From positions 1 to 5,885 of the forward strand of contig CAZMBH010000059.1 in the NCBI GenBank assembly GCA_964564535.1: 5,885 bases of DNA, in the 5' to 3' direction. Made by a program: the position numbers and the translations under genes. The DNA comes from GWC2-37-13 sp964564535. GTDB lineage: Bacteria; Patescibacteriota; Microgenomatia; UBA1406; GWC2-37-13. Shown piece by piece: positions 1-5,866 of the stretch. Below the pieces are notes generated by a model. The model was not told the origin of the DNA. It was given only the letters and a program-made list of their open reading frames with translations, and searched no databases. Numbering within the stretch: the first letter of the stretch is position 1; every line of letters starts with the position of its first letter.

Positions 1-1784
1 CGGGTTTTAGGAAGTTTATCGACAAAATCAATTTCATCAGGGGTGGCGATTGGTCCGATTGATTTCCGGACCGTTTGAACAAGTTCCATCTTTAATTCAT
101 CAGACGGCACAACCCCTTGTTTTAAAATCACAAAAGCTTTGATTGATTCGCCTTTAACTTCATGAGGTTTGCCGATGACGGCTGCTTCGGCGACTTTTGG
201 ATTGGAAACAAAAGCGCTTTCAAGTTCTGCTGACCCTAATCTGTGTCCGGAAACTTTGATTACATCATCATTACGTCCGACGATCCAATAATATCCGCCT
301 TCGTCAATCTTGGCCGAATCTCCGGCAAAATAAACGTTAGGGATTTTTTCAAAATAAGTTTCTTTATACCGGGTGGGATTATTATAAACGTCCAAGAACA
401 TTGATGGCCAGGGCTTTCTGACAATTAAATATCCCTGGGTATTGGCAGGAATCTTATTGCCTTTATCATCGACCACATCGGCTTCAATTCCAAAAAAAGG
501 CTTGAAGGCGCTACCCGGCTTTAAAGAAACTGAAGGAACCGGTGTCACCATAAACATTCCGGTTTCCGTCTGCCACCATGTATCCATAATCGGAATTTTT
601 CCCCGTCCGACATTTTTATAAAACCATAACCAGGCTTCCGGATTGATCGGCTCACCGACTGAACCCAAAATTTTGAGAGAGGAAAAATCATATTTTTTAA
701 GATGCTCTTCACCGAACTTCATTAAAGCCCGGATGGCGGTAGGGGCAGTGTAGAACTTTGAAATTTTATATTTATCAATAAGCTTCCACCAGATTTCGAT
801 GTCGGGAAAGTCAGGCGTTCCTTCATATACGAACGTGGTTATTCCGTTAATAAGAGGGGAGTATAAAATATATGAATGTCCGGTAATCCAACCGGCATCA
901 GCTGTTGACCAGAAAATATCATCGGGAGAAATATCGAAAACATATTTTAAAGTGGCATAAATTCCAACCATATAACCTCCGTGTCCGTGAATTATTCCCT
1001 TCGGTTTACCGGTTGTTCCGGACGTGTAAAGAATGAAAGCCGGATCAGAAGATTCCATTATTTCGGTCGGACAAACGTTATTTTGTTTTTCAACTAATTC
1101 GTTCCACCAAATATATCTTTTGTCGCTCAAAACGGGTATCTTCGCTTCCTCCAATCTTTTAACAACAATCACATGTTCAACGGTTTTATTTTCTTTTAAA
1201 GCTTCATCAACGTTCTTTTTCGATTCCACAATCTTTTTCCCGTAGGGATAAGAATTGGAACAGATAACAATTTTTGCCTGGGCGTCCTCGACCCGGTTTT
1301 TCAAAGCGTCAGCCGAAAAACCTGAGTACACGACAGAATGAACGGCTCCGATTTTTAAACAGGCAAGCATGGCAATAAATTGCTCGGGAATTCTCGGTAG
1401 ATAGATCGTGATTTTATCACCTTTTTTAATTCCTAAAGACTTAAGACCGTTGGCAAATTTTGAAACCTCTTCATTTAATTGCCCGTAAGTAAACCGCCGT
1501 TCACTTTGGTCCTGAGCCACCCAAATCAAGGCCGTTTTATTTTTAACATCGGTATTTATCCAGCGGTCAAGGGCGTTATAAACAATGTTTGTTTGTCCGC
1601 CGATAAACCATCGGGCATAAGGAAATTTCCAGTCCAAGACTTTTTCCCAAGGTTTATACCAGCTTAATTCTTTAGCAATGTTTTCCCAAAAAAGTTCAGG
1701 ATTAGCAATAGAATCTTTATAAAGTTTTTCGTAATCCTTGACATGTGAGCTCTCAATTATTTCTAGTTTCGGATTAATCAGCAT
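1..1784 (-). CDS. acs: Acetyl-CoA synthetase, AMP-forming (C-terminus cut by window edge)
   Basis: This cytoplasmic enzyme activates acetate with ATP to acetyl-AMP and then transfers the acetyl group to CoA. My reverse-strand translation gives 594 codons with no stop or frameshift. It shows the ACS N-terminal cap (YNALDRW near 69-75), the P-loop YTSGTTGKPKG (253-263), the acetate-pocket motif DTWWQTETG (401-409), the FAGD ATP-ribose aspartate (D489) and the hinge GRNDDVIKVSGHRLG (503-517). The adjacent tryptophans of WWQTE favour acetate over longer acids. The frame runs off the left edge at LPKT, just before the expected SGKxxRR motif with the catalytic lysine. Full-length family members have about 650 residues, so roughly 50 are missing. 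ATG at 1784 is the only good start: an in-frame TAG lies upstream with no ATG, GTG or TTG between. GGAG sits only two bases from the ATG. The gene is divergent from the purine operon; I see no convincing promoter for it. Confidence 0.95.
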   Translation of the reverse strand, partial: MLINPKLEIIESSHVKDYEKLYKDSIANPELFWENIAKELSWYKPWEKVLDWKFPYARWFIGGQTNIVYNALDRWINTDVKNKTALIWVAQDQSERRFTYGQLNEEVSKFANGLKSLGIKKGDKITIYLPRIPEQFIAMLACLKIGAVHSVVYSGFSADALKNRVEDAQAKIVICSNSYPYGKKIVESKKNVDEALKENKTVEHVIVVKRLEEAKIPVLSDKRYIWWNELVEKQNNVCPTEIMESSDPAFILYTSGTTGKPKGIIHGHGGYMVGIYATLKYVFDISPDDIFWSTADAGWITGHSYILYSPLINGITTFVYEGTPDFPDIEIWWKLIDKYKISKFYTAPTAIRALMKFGEEHLKKYDFSSLKILGSVGEPINPEAWLWFYKNVGRGKIPIMDTWWQTETGMFMVTPVPSVSLKPGSAFKPFFGIEADVVDDKGNKIPANTQGYLIVRKPWPSMFLDVYNNPTRYKETYFEKIPNVYFAGDSAKIDEGGYYWIVGRNDDVIKVSGHRLGSAELESAFVSNPKVAEAAVIGKPHEVKGESIKAFVILKQGVVPSDELKMELVQTVRKSIGPIATPDEIDFVDKLPKT

Positions 1785-1835
1785 AACTCCATTCTGGCGG
1801 AAGAAAATTAAAAAAGCAATAGAAAATTTTCTCCC

Positions 1836-1863
1836 TTGAATTTTTTCTTCAATAAGCTATGAT
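1836..1863 (+). promoter_or_regulatory. Sigma70-type promoter for the phosphoribosyltransferase-guaA operon
   Basis: TTGAAT (1836-1841) and TATGAT (1858-1863) are separated by 16 bases, matching the -35 consensus at 4 of 6 positions and the -10 at 5 of 6. A start about seven bases after the -10 falls near 1870, only some five bases before the ATG at 1875. No Shine-Dalgarno sequence could fit, so the transcript would be essentially leaderless. A short inverted repeat (TTGAA, 7 bases, TTCAA; 1836-1852) overlaps the -35. The region is AT-rich, so chance matches are possible. Confidence 0.55.
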
Positions 1864-1876
1864 ATTAATCATTAAT
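1864..1876. repeat. ATTAAT-C-ATTAAT repeat overlapping the start codon
   Basis: Two copies of the self-complementary hexamer ATTAAT (1864-1869 and 1871-1876) flank a single C, so the 13 bases are both a direct and an inverted repeat. They cover the predicted transcription start and the first two bases of the ATG at 1875. This could be a repressor site, but AT-rich DNA makes such a pattern by chance fairly easily. Confidence 0.3.
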
Positions 1877-2501
1877 GAGTAATAATAAAATCTTATTTAA
1901 GAAAACCCAGTTTCTAAAAGAGTCTTGGGCTTATATTGCTCCAACCTGGGAAGAAATGGGACAGATCTGCCTTGATCTGGGGGTTGAGATTAATGAAAGC
2001 AAAAAAAAGTTTGACACCCTAATTACCTTAGCTAAAGGCGGTTGGACATGGGCCAGAACAATGGCCGACATTTTGCAGGTCTATGAACTTTCCAGTTTCA
2101 AACTGTCTTTTTATGACTCCTCCTCCCCGGGAATAAGATTAAAAAAACCTTTATTGGAAATTCCGTTGACGATTCCGTTAGCCAAAAAAAGAGTAATTTT
2201 ATTTGATGATGTCAACGACTCCGGTCATAGTTTAAAATATGCAATAGAATATTTAGAGCATTTCGGTCCTGCCTCAATTACAACGGCGACACTTTTTCAC
2301 AAACCAAAATTTGCAATAATAAAACCGGATTTTGTCGGATCAGAAACCGATGCTTGGATTGTCTTTCCTCATGAAAGGCGGGAAGTCATCGACGGCTTGG
2401 CATTAAAATGGAAAAAGAATGGAATAAAAATAAAAGAGATTAGAGAAAGGTTGATAAAAATTGGTCTGCCGGAAAAAGAAGTTAACATATTTTTGAAATA
2501 A
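1875..2501 (+). CDS. Purine phosphoribosyltransferase, COG2236-like (hypoxanthine/xanthine type)
   Basis: This 208-residue type I phosphoribosyltransferase is predicted to join a purine base to PRPP, giving IMP, XMP or GMP. The PRPP-binding motif is VILFDDVNDSGHSL (107-120), with the acidic pair D111-D112. LAKGGWTWA (52-60) matches the first PRPP/pyrophosphate loop. WIVFPHE (161-167) resembles the WIVFPWE signature I associate with COG2236 enzymes from archaea and many bacteria. A charged helical tail (about 180-208) follows the catalytic domain. The ATG at 1875 is the natural start for the well-placed promoter; no Shine-Dalgarno sequence precedes it. The gene lies three bases before guaA, so production of XMP from xanthine for GuaA is the most economical role. 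Specificity cannot be read from sequence, and orotate is unlikely. The PRTase fold is secure; the exact base is an inference. Confidence 0.88.
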   Translation: MSNNKILFKKTQFLKESWAYIAPTWEEMGQICLDLGVEINESKKKFDTLITLAKGGWTWARTMADILQVYELSSFKLSFYDSSSPGIRLKKPLLEIPLTIPLAKKRVILFDDVNDSGHSLKYAIEYLEHFGPASITTATLFHKPKFAIIKPDFVGSETDAWIVFPHERREVIDGLALKWKKNGIKIKEIRERLIKIGLPEKEVNIFLK

Positions 2502-2504
2502 CAG

Positions 2505-4031
2505 ATGATTGTTATTGTTGATTTTGGCTCCCAAACAACTCATTTGATCGGACGGAGAATCAGGGATTTGGGAGTAAAGTCGGAAATTATTCTTCCTAAA
2601 GATTCATTTAAATCAATTAAAAAATTAGCTCCGCGGGGAATTATTTTGTCCGGCGGTCCGGCCTCTGTTTTTGGAAAAGATGCCCTTTTAGTTGATAAAG
2701 CAATCTTTGAACTGGGAATTCCGGTTTTAGGAATTTGCTACGGATTGGAAGTATTAGGACAGATTCTGGGTGGAAAAGTAGCTCCGGGAAAGAAAAAAGA
2801 ATATGGCCCCACAGACTTTAGTTTAAAAAAAGACTGTTCATTATTTTCTAATTGGGGAAAAAATAAAAAAGATTTCAAGGTTTGGATGAGTCATTTTGAC
2901 CAAGTGGTTGAGCCGCCAAAAGGTTCAATCGTTATCGGATCAACTCCGGCCGTGAAAATTGCAGCTTTTGCCGATGAAAAAAAGAAAATCTACGGAATTA
3001 TGTTTCATCCGGAAGTTCATCATACAGAGTATGGACAACAGATATTAAATAATTTTGTCATAAAAATTTGCGGGGAAAATCCATTACTTGGAACTAAAAA
3101 AATTGAGGAAATAAAAAGTTATTTGAAAAAAGAAATCGGCAATAACAAAGCGGTTTGTGCTTTGTCCGGAGGTATCGATTCAAGCGTTGCTGCCTATTTA
3201 GCTCATCAAGTGATTGGAAAAAACCTGACTTGTTTTTATGTCGATACCGGGATGATGAGAATAGGGGAGACGGAAGAAGTTATAAATACTTTTAAAAACA
3301 AACTGAAGCTTCCGTTAAAGGTTATTGAAGGCAAAAAAGATTTTTTGACAGCTCTTAAAGGGGTGATCGATCCCGAGAAAAAAAGAACTGTTATTGGCGA
3401 AACATTTATTAGAATTTTTGAAAGGGAAGCGAAAAAAATCGGAGCAAAAATTCTGATTCAAGGAACAATTTATCCGGACGTGATCGAAAGTCAGGGAACA
3501 CAGCATTCCCATAAAATAAAAAGTCATCATAACGTGGCTGGTTTACCGGAAAAACATGGATTCAAAATAGTTGAACCTTTGAGGATGTTCTACAAAGATG
3601 AGGTAAGAAAAATTGCAACAGAGTCAAAATTTCCACCGGAAATGGTCACTCGTCACGTCTTTCCCGGGCCGGGATTGGCAGTTAGGTTAATTGGGGAAGT
3701 GACCGAAAAAAAACTGGACATATTAAAAAGAGCTGACAAAATTGTCATTGAAGAAATCAAAAAAGCCGGTCTTTATGATCAAATTTGGATGGCGTTTGCC
3801 GTTTTTACCGGTGTAAAAACTACGGGCGTGACGGGAGATGAACGGAAATATGGGGAGTTGATAGCGGTGCGGGCGATCGAATCAAAAGATACAATGACTT
3901 CCGATTGGGTAAGACTGCCTTATGATGTACTGGCTAAAATTTCCGAACGGATAGTTACTGAAGTTTTCGAAGTTGTCCGCGTCGTCTACGATATTACCAC
4001 CAAACCCCCGGCAACGATGGAGTGGGAGTAA
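2505..4031 (+). CDS. guaA: GMP synthase (glutamine-hydrolysing)
   Basis: GuaA amidates XMP to GMP using ATP and ammonia released from glutamine. At 508 residues it is close to the usual 510-525. The class I glutamine amidotransferase domain (about 1-188) has the oxyanion strand LSGGP (48-52), nucleophile C78 in GICYG, and the H168/E170 pair in FHPE. The ATP pyrophosphatase domain has the P-loop SGGIDSS (221-227). The C-terminal dimerisation domain has FPGPGLAVR (386-394) and ends in the typical ITTKPPATMEWE. Two glutamine-site positions look unusual: E82 where the family normally has Gln (GICYGMQ), and F131 in MSHFD where MSHGD is usual. The ATG lies three bases after the preceding stop, and no Shine-Dalgarno is visible, so translational coupling is likely. 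I see no terminator in the 8 bases before the converging gene. Identity is very secure. Confidence 0.98.
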   Translation: MIVIVDFGSQTTHLIGRRIRDLGVKSEIILPKDSFKSIKKLAPRGIILSGGPASVFGKDALLVDKAIFELGIPVLGICYGLEVLGQILGGKVAPGKKKEYGPTDFSLKKDCSLFSNWGKNKKDFKVWMSHFDQVVEPPKGSIVIGSTPAVKIAAFADEKKKIYGIMFHPEVHHTEYGQQILNNFVIKICGENPLLGTKKIEEIKSYLKKEIGNNKAVCALSGGIDSSVAAYLAHQVIGKNLTCFYVDTGMMRIGETEEVINTFKNKLKLPLKVIEGKKDFLTALKGVIDPEKKRTVIGETFIRIFEREAKKIGAKILIQGTIYPDVIESQGTQHSHKIKSHHNVAGLPEKHGFKIVEPLRMFYKDEVRKIATESKFPPEMVTRHVFPGPGLAVRLIGEVTEKKLDILKRADKIVIEEIKKAGLYDQIWMAFAVFTGVKTTGVTGDERKYGELIAVRAIESKDTMTSDWVRLPYDVLAKISERIVTEVFEVVRVVYDITTKPPATMEWE

Positions 4032-4039
4032 AGAATAGA

Positions 4040-4327
4040 TTAACTTCGACTAAAAAGAGCACACCCACCTTCTTCTACTGGTTTTCCAGCAAATTCACAA
4101 TTGGATAAACATGCTACAGCTCTAATTCCTAATAACGTTCGTCCATCTTTTACTAAATCGATAGATTCACCGGGTTTTACTTTACAAGGTCTAACTTTTG
4201 TATCTATTATCACTGTTGCCTTTATATCTGGATCACGAAACATAACACTATCGGTCGCTGGAGGACTTTGCCCCGGAAAGGTAAGAGGGGTGCTTACACT
4301 TTTTACAATTGTATTAACAATTCTCAT
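4040..4327 (-). CDS. Small four-cysteine protein, function unknown
   Basis: I do not recognise this 95-residue protein. It has no signal peptide or membrane segment. Four cysteines lie at 48, 73, 77 and 89, two of them as CLSNC, with a GGC near the end; this could bind a metal or cluster, or form disulfides. The middle (about 30-70) alternates hydrophobic and charged residues as in a beta-rich domain (FRDPDIKATVIID, then VKPGESIDLVKDGRTL). It is preferred over the overlapping plus-strand frame (4101-4379) because its composition is balanced, whereas that frame is rich in Phe, Thr and Ile without motifs. ATG at 4327 is the first start after an in-frame TAA. A GAAGAAGAAG tract lies about 15 bases upstream, too far for an ideal Shine-Dalgarno. 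A TTGACA upstream lacks a properly spaced -10. It converges on guaA. Whether it is translated is moderately supported. Confidence 0.55.
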   Translation of the reverse strand: MRIVNTIVKSVSTPLTFPGQSPPATDSVMFRDPDIKATVIIDTKVRPCKVKPGESIDLVKDGRTLLGIRAVACLSNCEFAGKPVEEGGCALFSRS

Positions 4328-4382
4328 AGTGGAGCAATTTTACTTCTTCTTCTTGTCAAGCGCATTTGGAGCGTATTAGTAG

Positions 4383-4402
4383 TGGAATGATTCATCATTC
4401 CA
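4383..4402. repeat. 20-base near-perfect dyad between divergent genes
   Basis: TGGAATGAT (4383-4391) and ATCATTCCA (4394-4402) are perfect 9-base inverted arms around TC. Neither strand has a U-run just after the second arm, so an intrinsic terminator is unlikely. The dyad lies between the four-cysteine gene (minus) and the toxin-antitoxin promoter (plus), 24 bases upstream of the -35, where a dimeric regulator could bind. No regulator can be named from sequence. Confidence 0.5.
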
Positions 4403-4425
4403 AAACAATTCCTTTAATTTATCTC

Positions 4426-4454
4426 TTGACATTGTATCATACAGTATATACAAT
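4426..4454 (+). promoter_or_regulatory. Strong sigma70-type promoter of the brnTA module
   Basis: TTGACA (4426-4431, perfect -35) and TACAAT (4449-4454, 5 of 6 for -10) are separated by exactly 17 bases. A six-base discriminator puts the transcription start at about 4461, the G of the toxin's GTG start codon. The toxin mRNA would therefore be leaderless. It is the strongest promoter-like sequence in the window and probably also serves the antitoxin and the aminotransferase. Confidence 0.75.
4433..4451. promoter_or_regulatory. Tandem palindromes inside the brnTA promoter (probable operator)
   Basis: TGTATCATACA (4433-4443) is a perfect palindrome around a central C, and GTATATAC (4444-4451) is a second, abutting one. 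Both share the GTAT/ATAC half-site. Together they fill the spacer and reach into the -10. Ribbon-helix-helix antitoxins commonly bind such short tandem sites and repress their own promoter, so autoregulation by the BrnA-like protein encoded downstream is the natural reading. The palindromes are seen; the binding is inferred. Confidence 0.6.
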
Positions 4455-4460
4455 AATAAA

Positions 4461-4757
4461 GTGAAGATCCTTGATAAGAGTGTAGAATTTGAGTGGGATA
4501 AGGGAAATATTGATAAGAATTGGTTAAAACATAGGGTAACCAATAAGGAATCTGAAGAATCATTTTTTGATAAACATAAGATAATTTATAAAGACATTTT
4601 CCATTCAAATAAAGAAAAAAGATATATATTACTTGGAAAAACAAAAAATTATAAGTTGCTTTACGTAGTTTTTACGATAAGAAAATTAAAAGTTAGAATA
4701 ATTTTGAGTCGTAAAACTGATAAAAGAGAAGAAAAAATATATGAAAAAAATACTTAA
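4461..4757 (+). CDS. brnT: BrnT-family toxin (RelE-like ribonuclease fold)
   Basis: The 98-residue product matches the BrnT toxin pattern (COG2929, DUF497). It has FEWD near the N-terminus (10-13), N20xxKH (to H24), FFD (35-37), an HS followed by basic/acidic residues and RYILLG (54-59), then YVVFTIR (68-74) and VRIILSRK (78-85) with a charged C-terminal helix. Characterised BrnT proteins adopt a RelE-like fold and inhibit growth by cleaving RNA. The family's usual H-G-V reads H-R-V here (24-26). Translation starts at GTG 4461; no in-frame ATG gives a full protein, and no Shine-Dalgarno precedes it because the predicted transcript begins at this codon. The last 17 bases overlap the antitoxin gene, the toxin-first order and coupling typical of brnTA. 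All the major conserved blocks are present, so it is probably intact. Confidence 0.88.
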   Translation: MKILDKSVEFEWDKGNIDKNWLKHRVTNKESEESFFDKHKIIYKDIFHSNKEKRYILLGKTKNYKLLYVVFTIRKLKVRIILSRKTDKREEKIYEKNT

Positions 4758-5007
4758 GCTACCAAAATTTAAAAATGAGGATGACGAACGTGACTTTTGG
4801 GCAAAAATTGATTTGACTGATTATTTTGATGCAGATGACTTTGAAGAAGTTAGTTTTCCAAATTTAAAACCAACCACCCGTTCAATTTCAATCAGAATTC
4901 CGGAATATATGTTGATGCATCTAAAAGAAAAAGCCAATGCTTTAATGATTCCTTATCAAAGCCTGATCAAAACCTATATACAAAAAGGACTGGGGTTTGA
5001 TAAATAA
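4741..5007 (+). CDS. brnA: BrnA-like / CopG-type ribbon-helix-helix antitoxin
   Basis: This 88-residue protein neutralises the preceding toxin and probably represses the operon. The N-terminal half is acidic (LPKFKNEDDERDFWAKIDLTDYFD, in two blocks between about 7 and 30) and fits the toxin-binding region of COG5304/PF12441 antitoxins. The FPNLKP linker (39-44) leads into a ribbon strand TRSISIRIP (46-54) and two helices ending PYQSLIKTYI (71-80), the ribbon-helix-helix DNA-binding fold. ATG 4741 lies inside the end of brnT, after a purine-rich AGAGAAG stretch that may serve as a weak Shine-Dalgarno. The tandem palindromes in the promoter at 4433-4451 are its likely operator. The family match is strong, and pairing with BrnT is well known; autoregulation is inferred. 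Confidence 0.9.
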   Translation: MKKILKLPKFKNEDDERDFWAKIDLTDYFDADDFEEVSFPNLKPTTRSISIRIPEYMLMHLKEKANALMIPYQSLIKTYIQKGLGFDK

Positions 5008-5011
5008 AATT

Positions 5012-5836
5012 ATGGACTTTAAATACTTTTCTCAAAACGGCAAGATCCTACCGATTGAACAGGCGGTAATCCCTTTAAATAATATTGAATATTCCTACGG
5101 CTTTGGAGTTTACGAAAGTCTTCGTGTGAACAATGGAACTGTCTATTTTATTGATGATCATATCGAGCGACTAATTGAATCGGCAAAAATAATTGACTTG
5201 AAACATTCGTTTGATGAAGAATTTATAAAAAAAAGTATTATGGATTTAATTCATGATTATAAATCAGAAACTTTTAATCTTAAAATACTTTTGATCGGCG
5301 GACCCACCAAAGAGAAAGCCATCTTAAATATTTTCTGTCTTAATCCATTTTTTCCAGATAAAAAATTGTACCGGGATGGGGCTGAGTTTATCACTTGTCA
5401 ATATGAGAGAGCTTTTCCCCATGCCAAAACTCTAAACATGATGCGAAGCTACTTAGCCTACAAAAAAGCCAAAGAATCAGGTTCTTATGACGCTTTATTA
5501 ATCAATAACGAAGGATTTATTACCGAGGGGACAAGGACAAACTTTTTTTGTATCAAAGACAAAACCATCTTTACGCCTTTTAAAAAAGATATTTTATTTG
5601 GGGTAATGCGGAAAGCGATGTTGAAAGTGGCTAAGCAAAATAACTATAAAATTGTCGAGTCAAATATAAAACTTGAAGAGATTAATACTTATGATGGGGC
5701 TTTTGTGACAAGTACTTCCTCAAAAATCATTCCGATAAAATCAGTTGATGGAACAATCATAAACATCCCTGGTTCGTTAAAAGAGCTGATAAAGTTGTTA
5801 AATGATTTTTTAGAAAATTGTCAGGGAAAAATGTAA
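5012..5836 (+). CDS. Class IV PLP-dependent aminotransferase (BCAT / D-amino acid / PabC-like)
   Basis: This is a fold-type IV aminotransferase or lyase of 274 residues. Visible landmarks are SYGFGVYESLRV (28-39), HIERL (50-54), the PLP-binding lysine K139 in AKTLN, DALLINNEGFITEGTRTNFF (160-179) with the cofactor-contacting E172, and STSSKIIPI (234-242). The family includes branched-chain aminotransferase, D-alanine aminotransferase and aminodeoxychorismate lyase, which cannot be separated reliably by eye. The usual GDGV is GFGV here (30-33). ATG 5012 is chosen because the product then begins with the normal MDFKYFSQNGK strand, four bases after the antitoxin stop. A TTG at 4997, overlapping that stop, is preceded directly by GGGG and remains a weaker alternative. 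There is no strong promoter of its own; TTATCA and TATATA 16 bases apart (about 4953-4980) are a weak candidate, so read-through from the brnTA promoter is likely. Confidence 0.9.
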   Translation: MDFKYFSQNGKILPIEQAVIPLNNIEYSYGFGVYESLRVNNGTVYFIDDHIERLIESAKIIDLKHSFDEEFIKKSIMDLIHDYKSETFNLKILLIGGPTKEKAILNIFCLNPFFPDKKLYRDGAEFITCQYERAFPHAKTLNMMRSYLAYKKAKESGSYDALLINNEGFITEGTRTNFFCIKDKTIFTPFKKDILFGVMRKAMLKVAKQNNYKIVESNIKLEEINTYDGAFVTSTSSKIIPIKSVDGTIINIPGSLKELIKLLNDFLENCQGKM

Positions 5837-5846
5837 GTTTTTTGTC

Positions 5847-5866
5847 ATTCCCGCGAAGGCGGGAAT
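5847..5866. repeat. REP/dRS3-like palindrome ATTCCCGC-GAAG-GCGGGAAT
   Basis: The perfect 8-base arms ATTCCCGC (5847-5854) and GCGGGAAT (5859-5866) flank a GAAG loop, within the context GTC...CCAG. The motif resembles the dispersed ATTCCC...GGGAAT palindromes of many genomes (for example Neisseria dRS3) and is markedly more GC-rich than its surroundings. It begins 10 bases after the aminotransferase stop. The RNA hairpin would be stable, but neither strand has a U-run after it, so it is not a standard terminator. Only one copy is in the window. Confidence 0.65.

Noticed and set aside
1033..1245. 70-codon plus-strand open frame
   Set aside because: It is antisense to the conserved, uninterrupted acs frame and has a Phe/Ser-rich composition with no motif.
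1479..1667. 62-codon plus-strand open frame
   Set aside because: It lies antisense within the acs N-terminal region and has no recognisable domain.
1785..1863. Promoter for acs on the minus strand
   Set aside because: TTGAAG on that strand has no -10 at 16-18 bases; other matches are weak and expected by chance in AT-rich DNA.
3315..3530. 71-codon minus-strand open frame
   Set aside because: It is antisense to the guaA ATP pyrophosphatase domain; the Phe/Asn/Ser bias is what reverse-reading this AT-rich gene produces.
4328..4365. Promoter for the four-cysteine gene from TTGACA on the minus strand
   Set aside because: The only -10-like hexamer, TAAAAT, is 11 bases away, too close for sigma70 recognition.
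4101..4379. 92-codon plus-strand open frame
   Set aside because: It overlaps the better-balanced four-cysteine protein on the minus strand, and its hydrophobic stretch looks like a by-product of the opposite strand. The choice is not certain.
4414..4644. 76-codon minus-strand open frame
   Set aside because: It is antisense to the brnT promoter and coding region, is rich in Tyr and Gln, and matches no family.
4997..5011. TTG 4997 as the aminotransferase start
   Set aside because: It would add only LIKNI-type residues before the normal N-terminus. ATG 5012 is the more usual codon, though the GGGG just before the TTG keeps this open.
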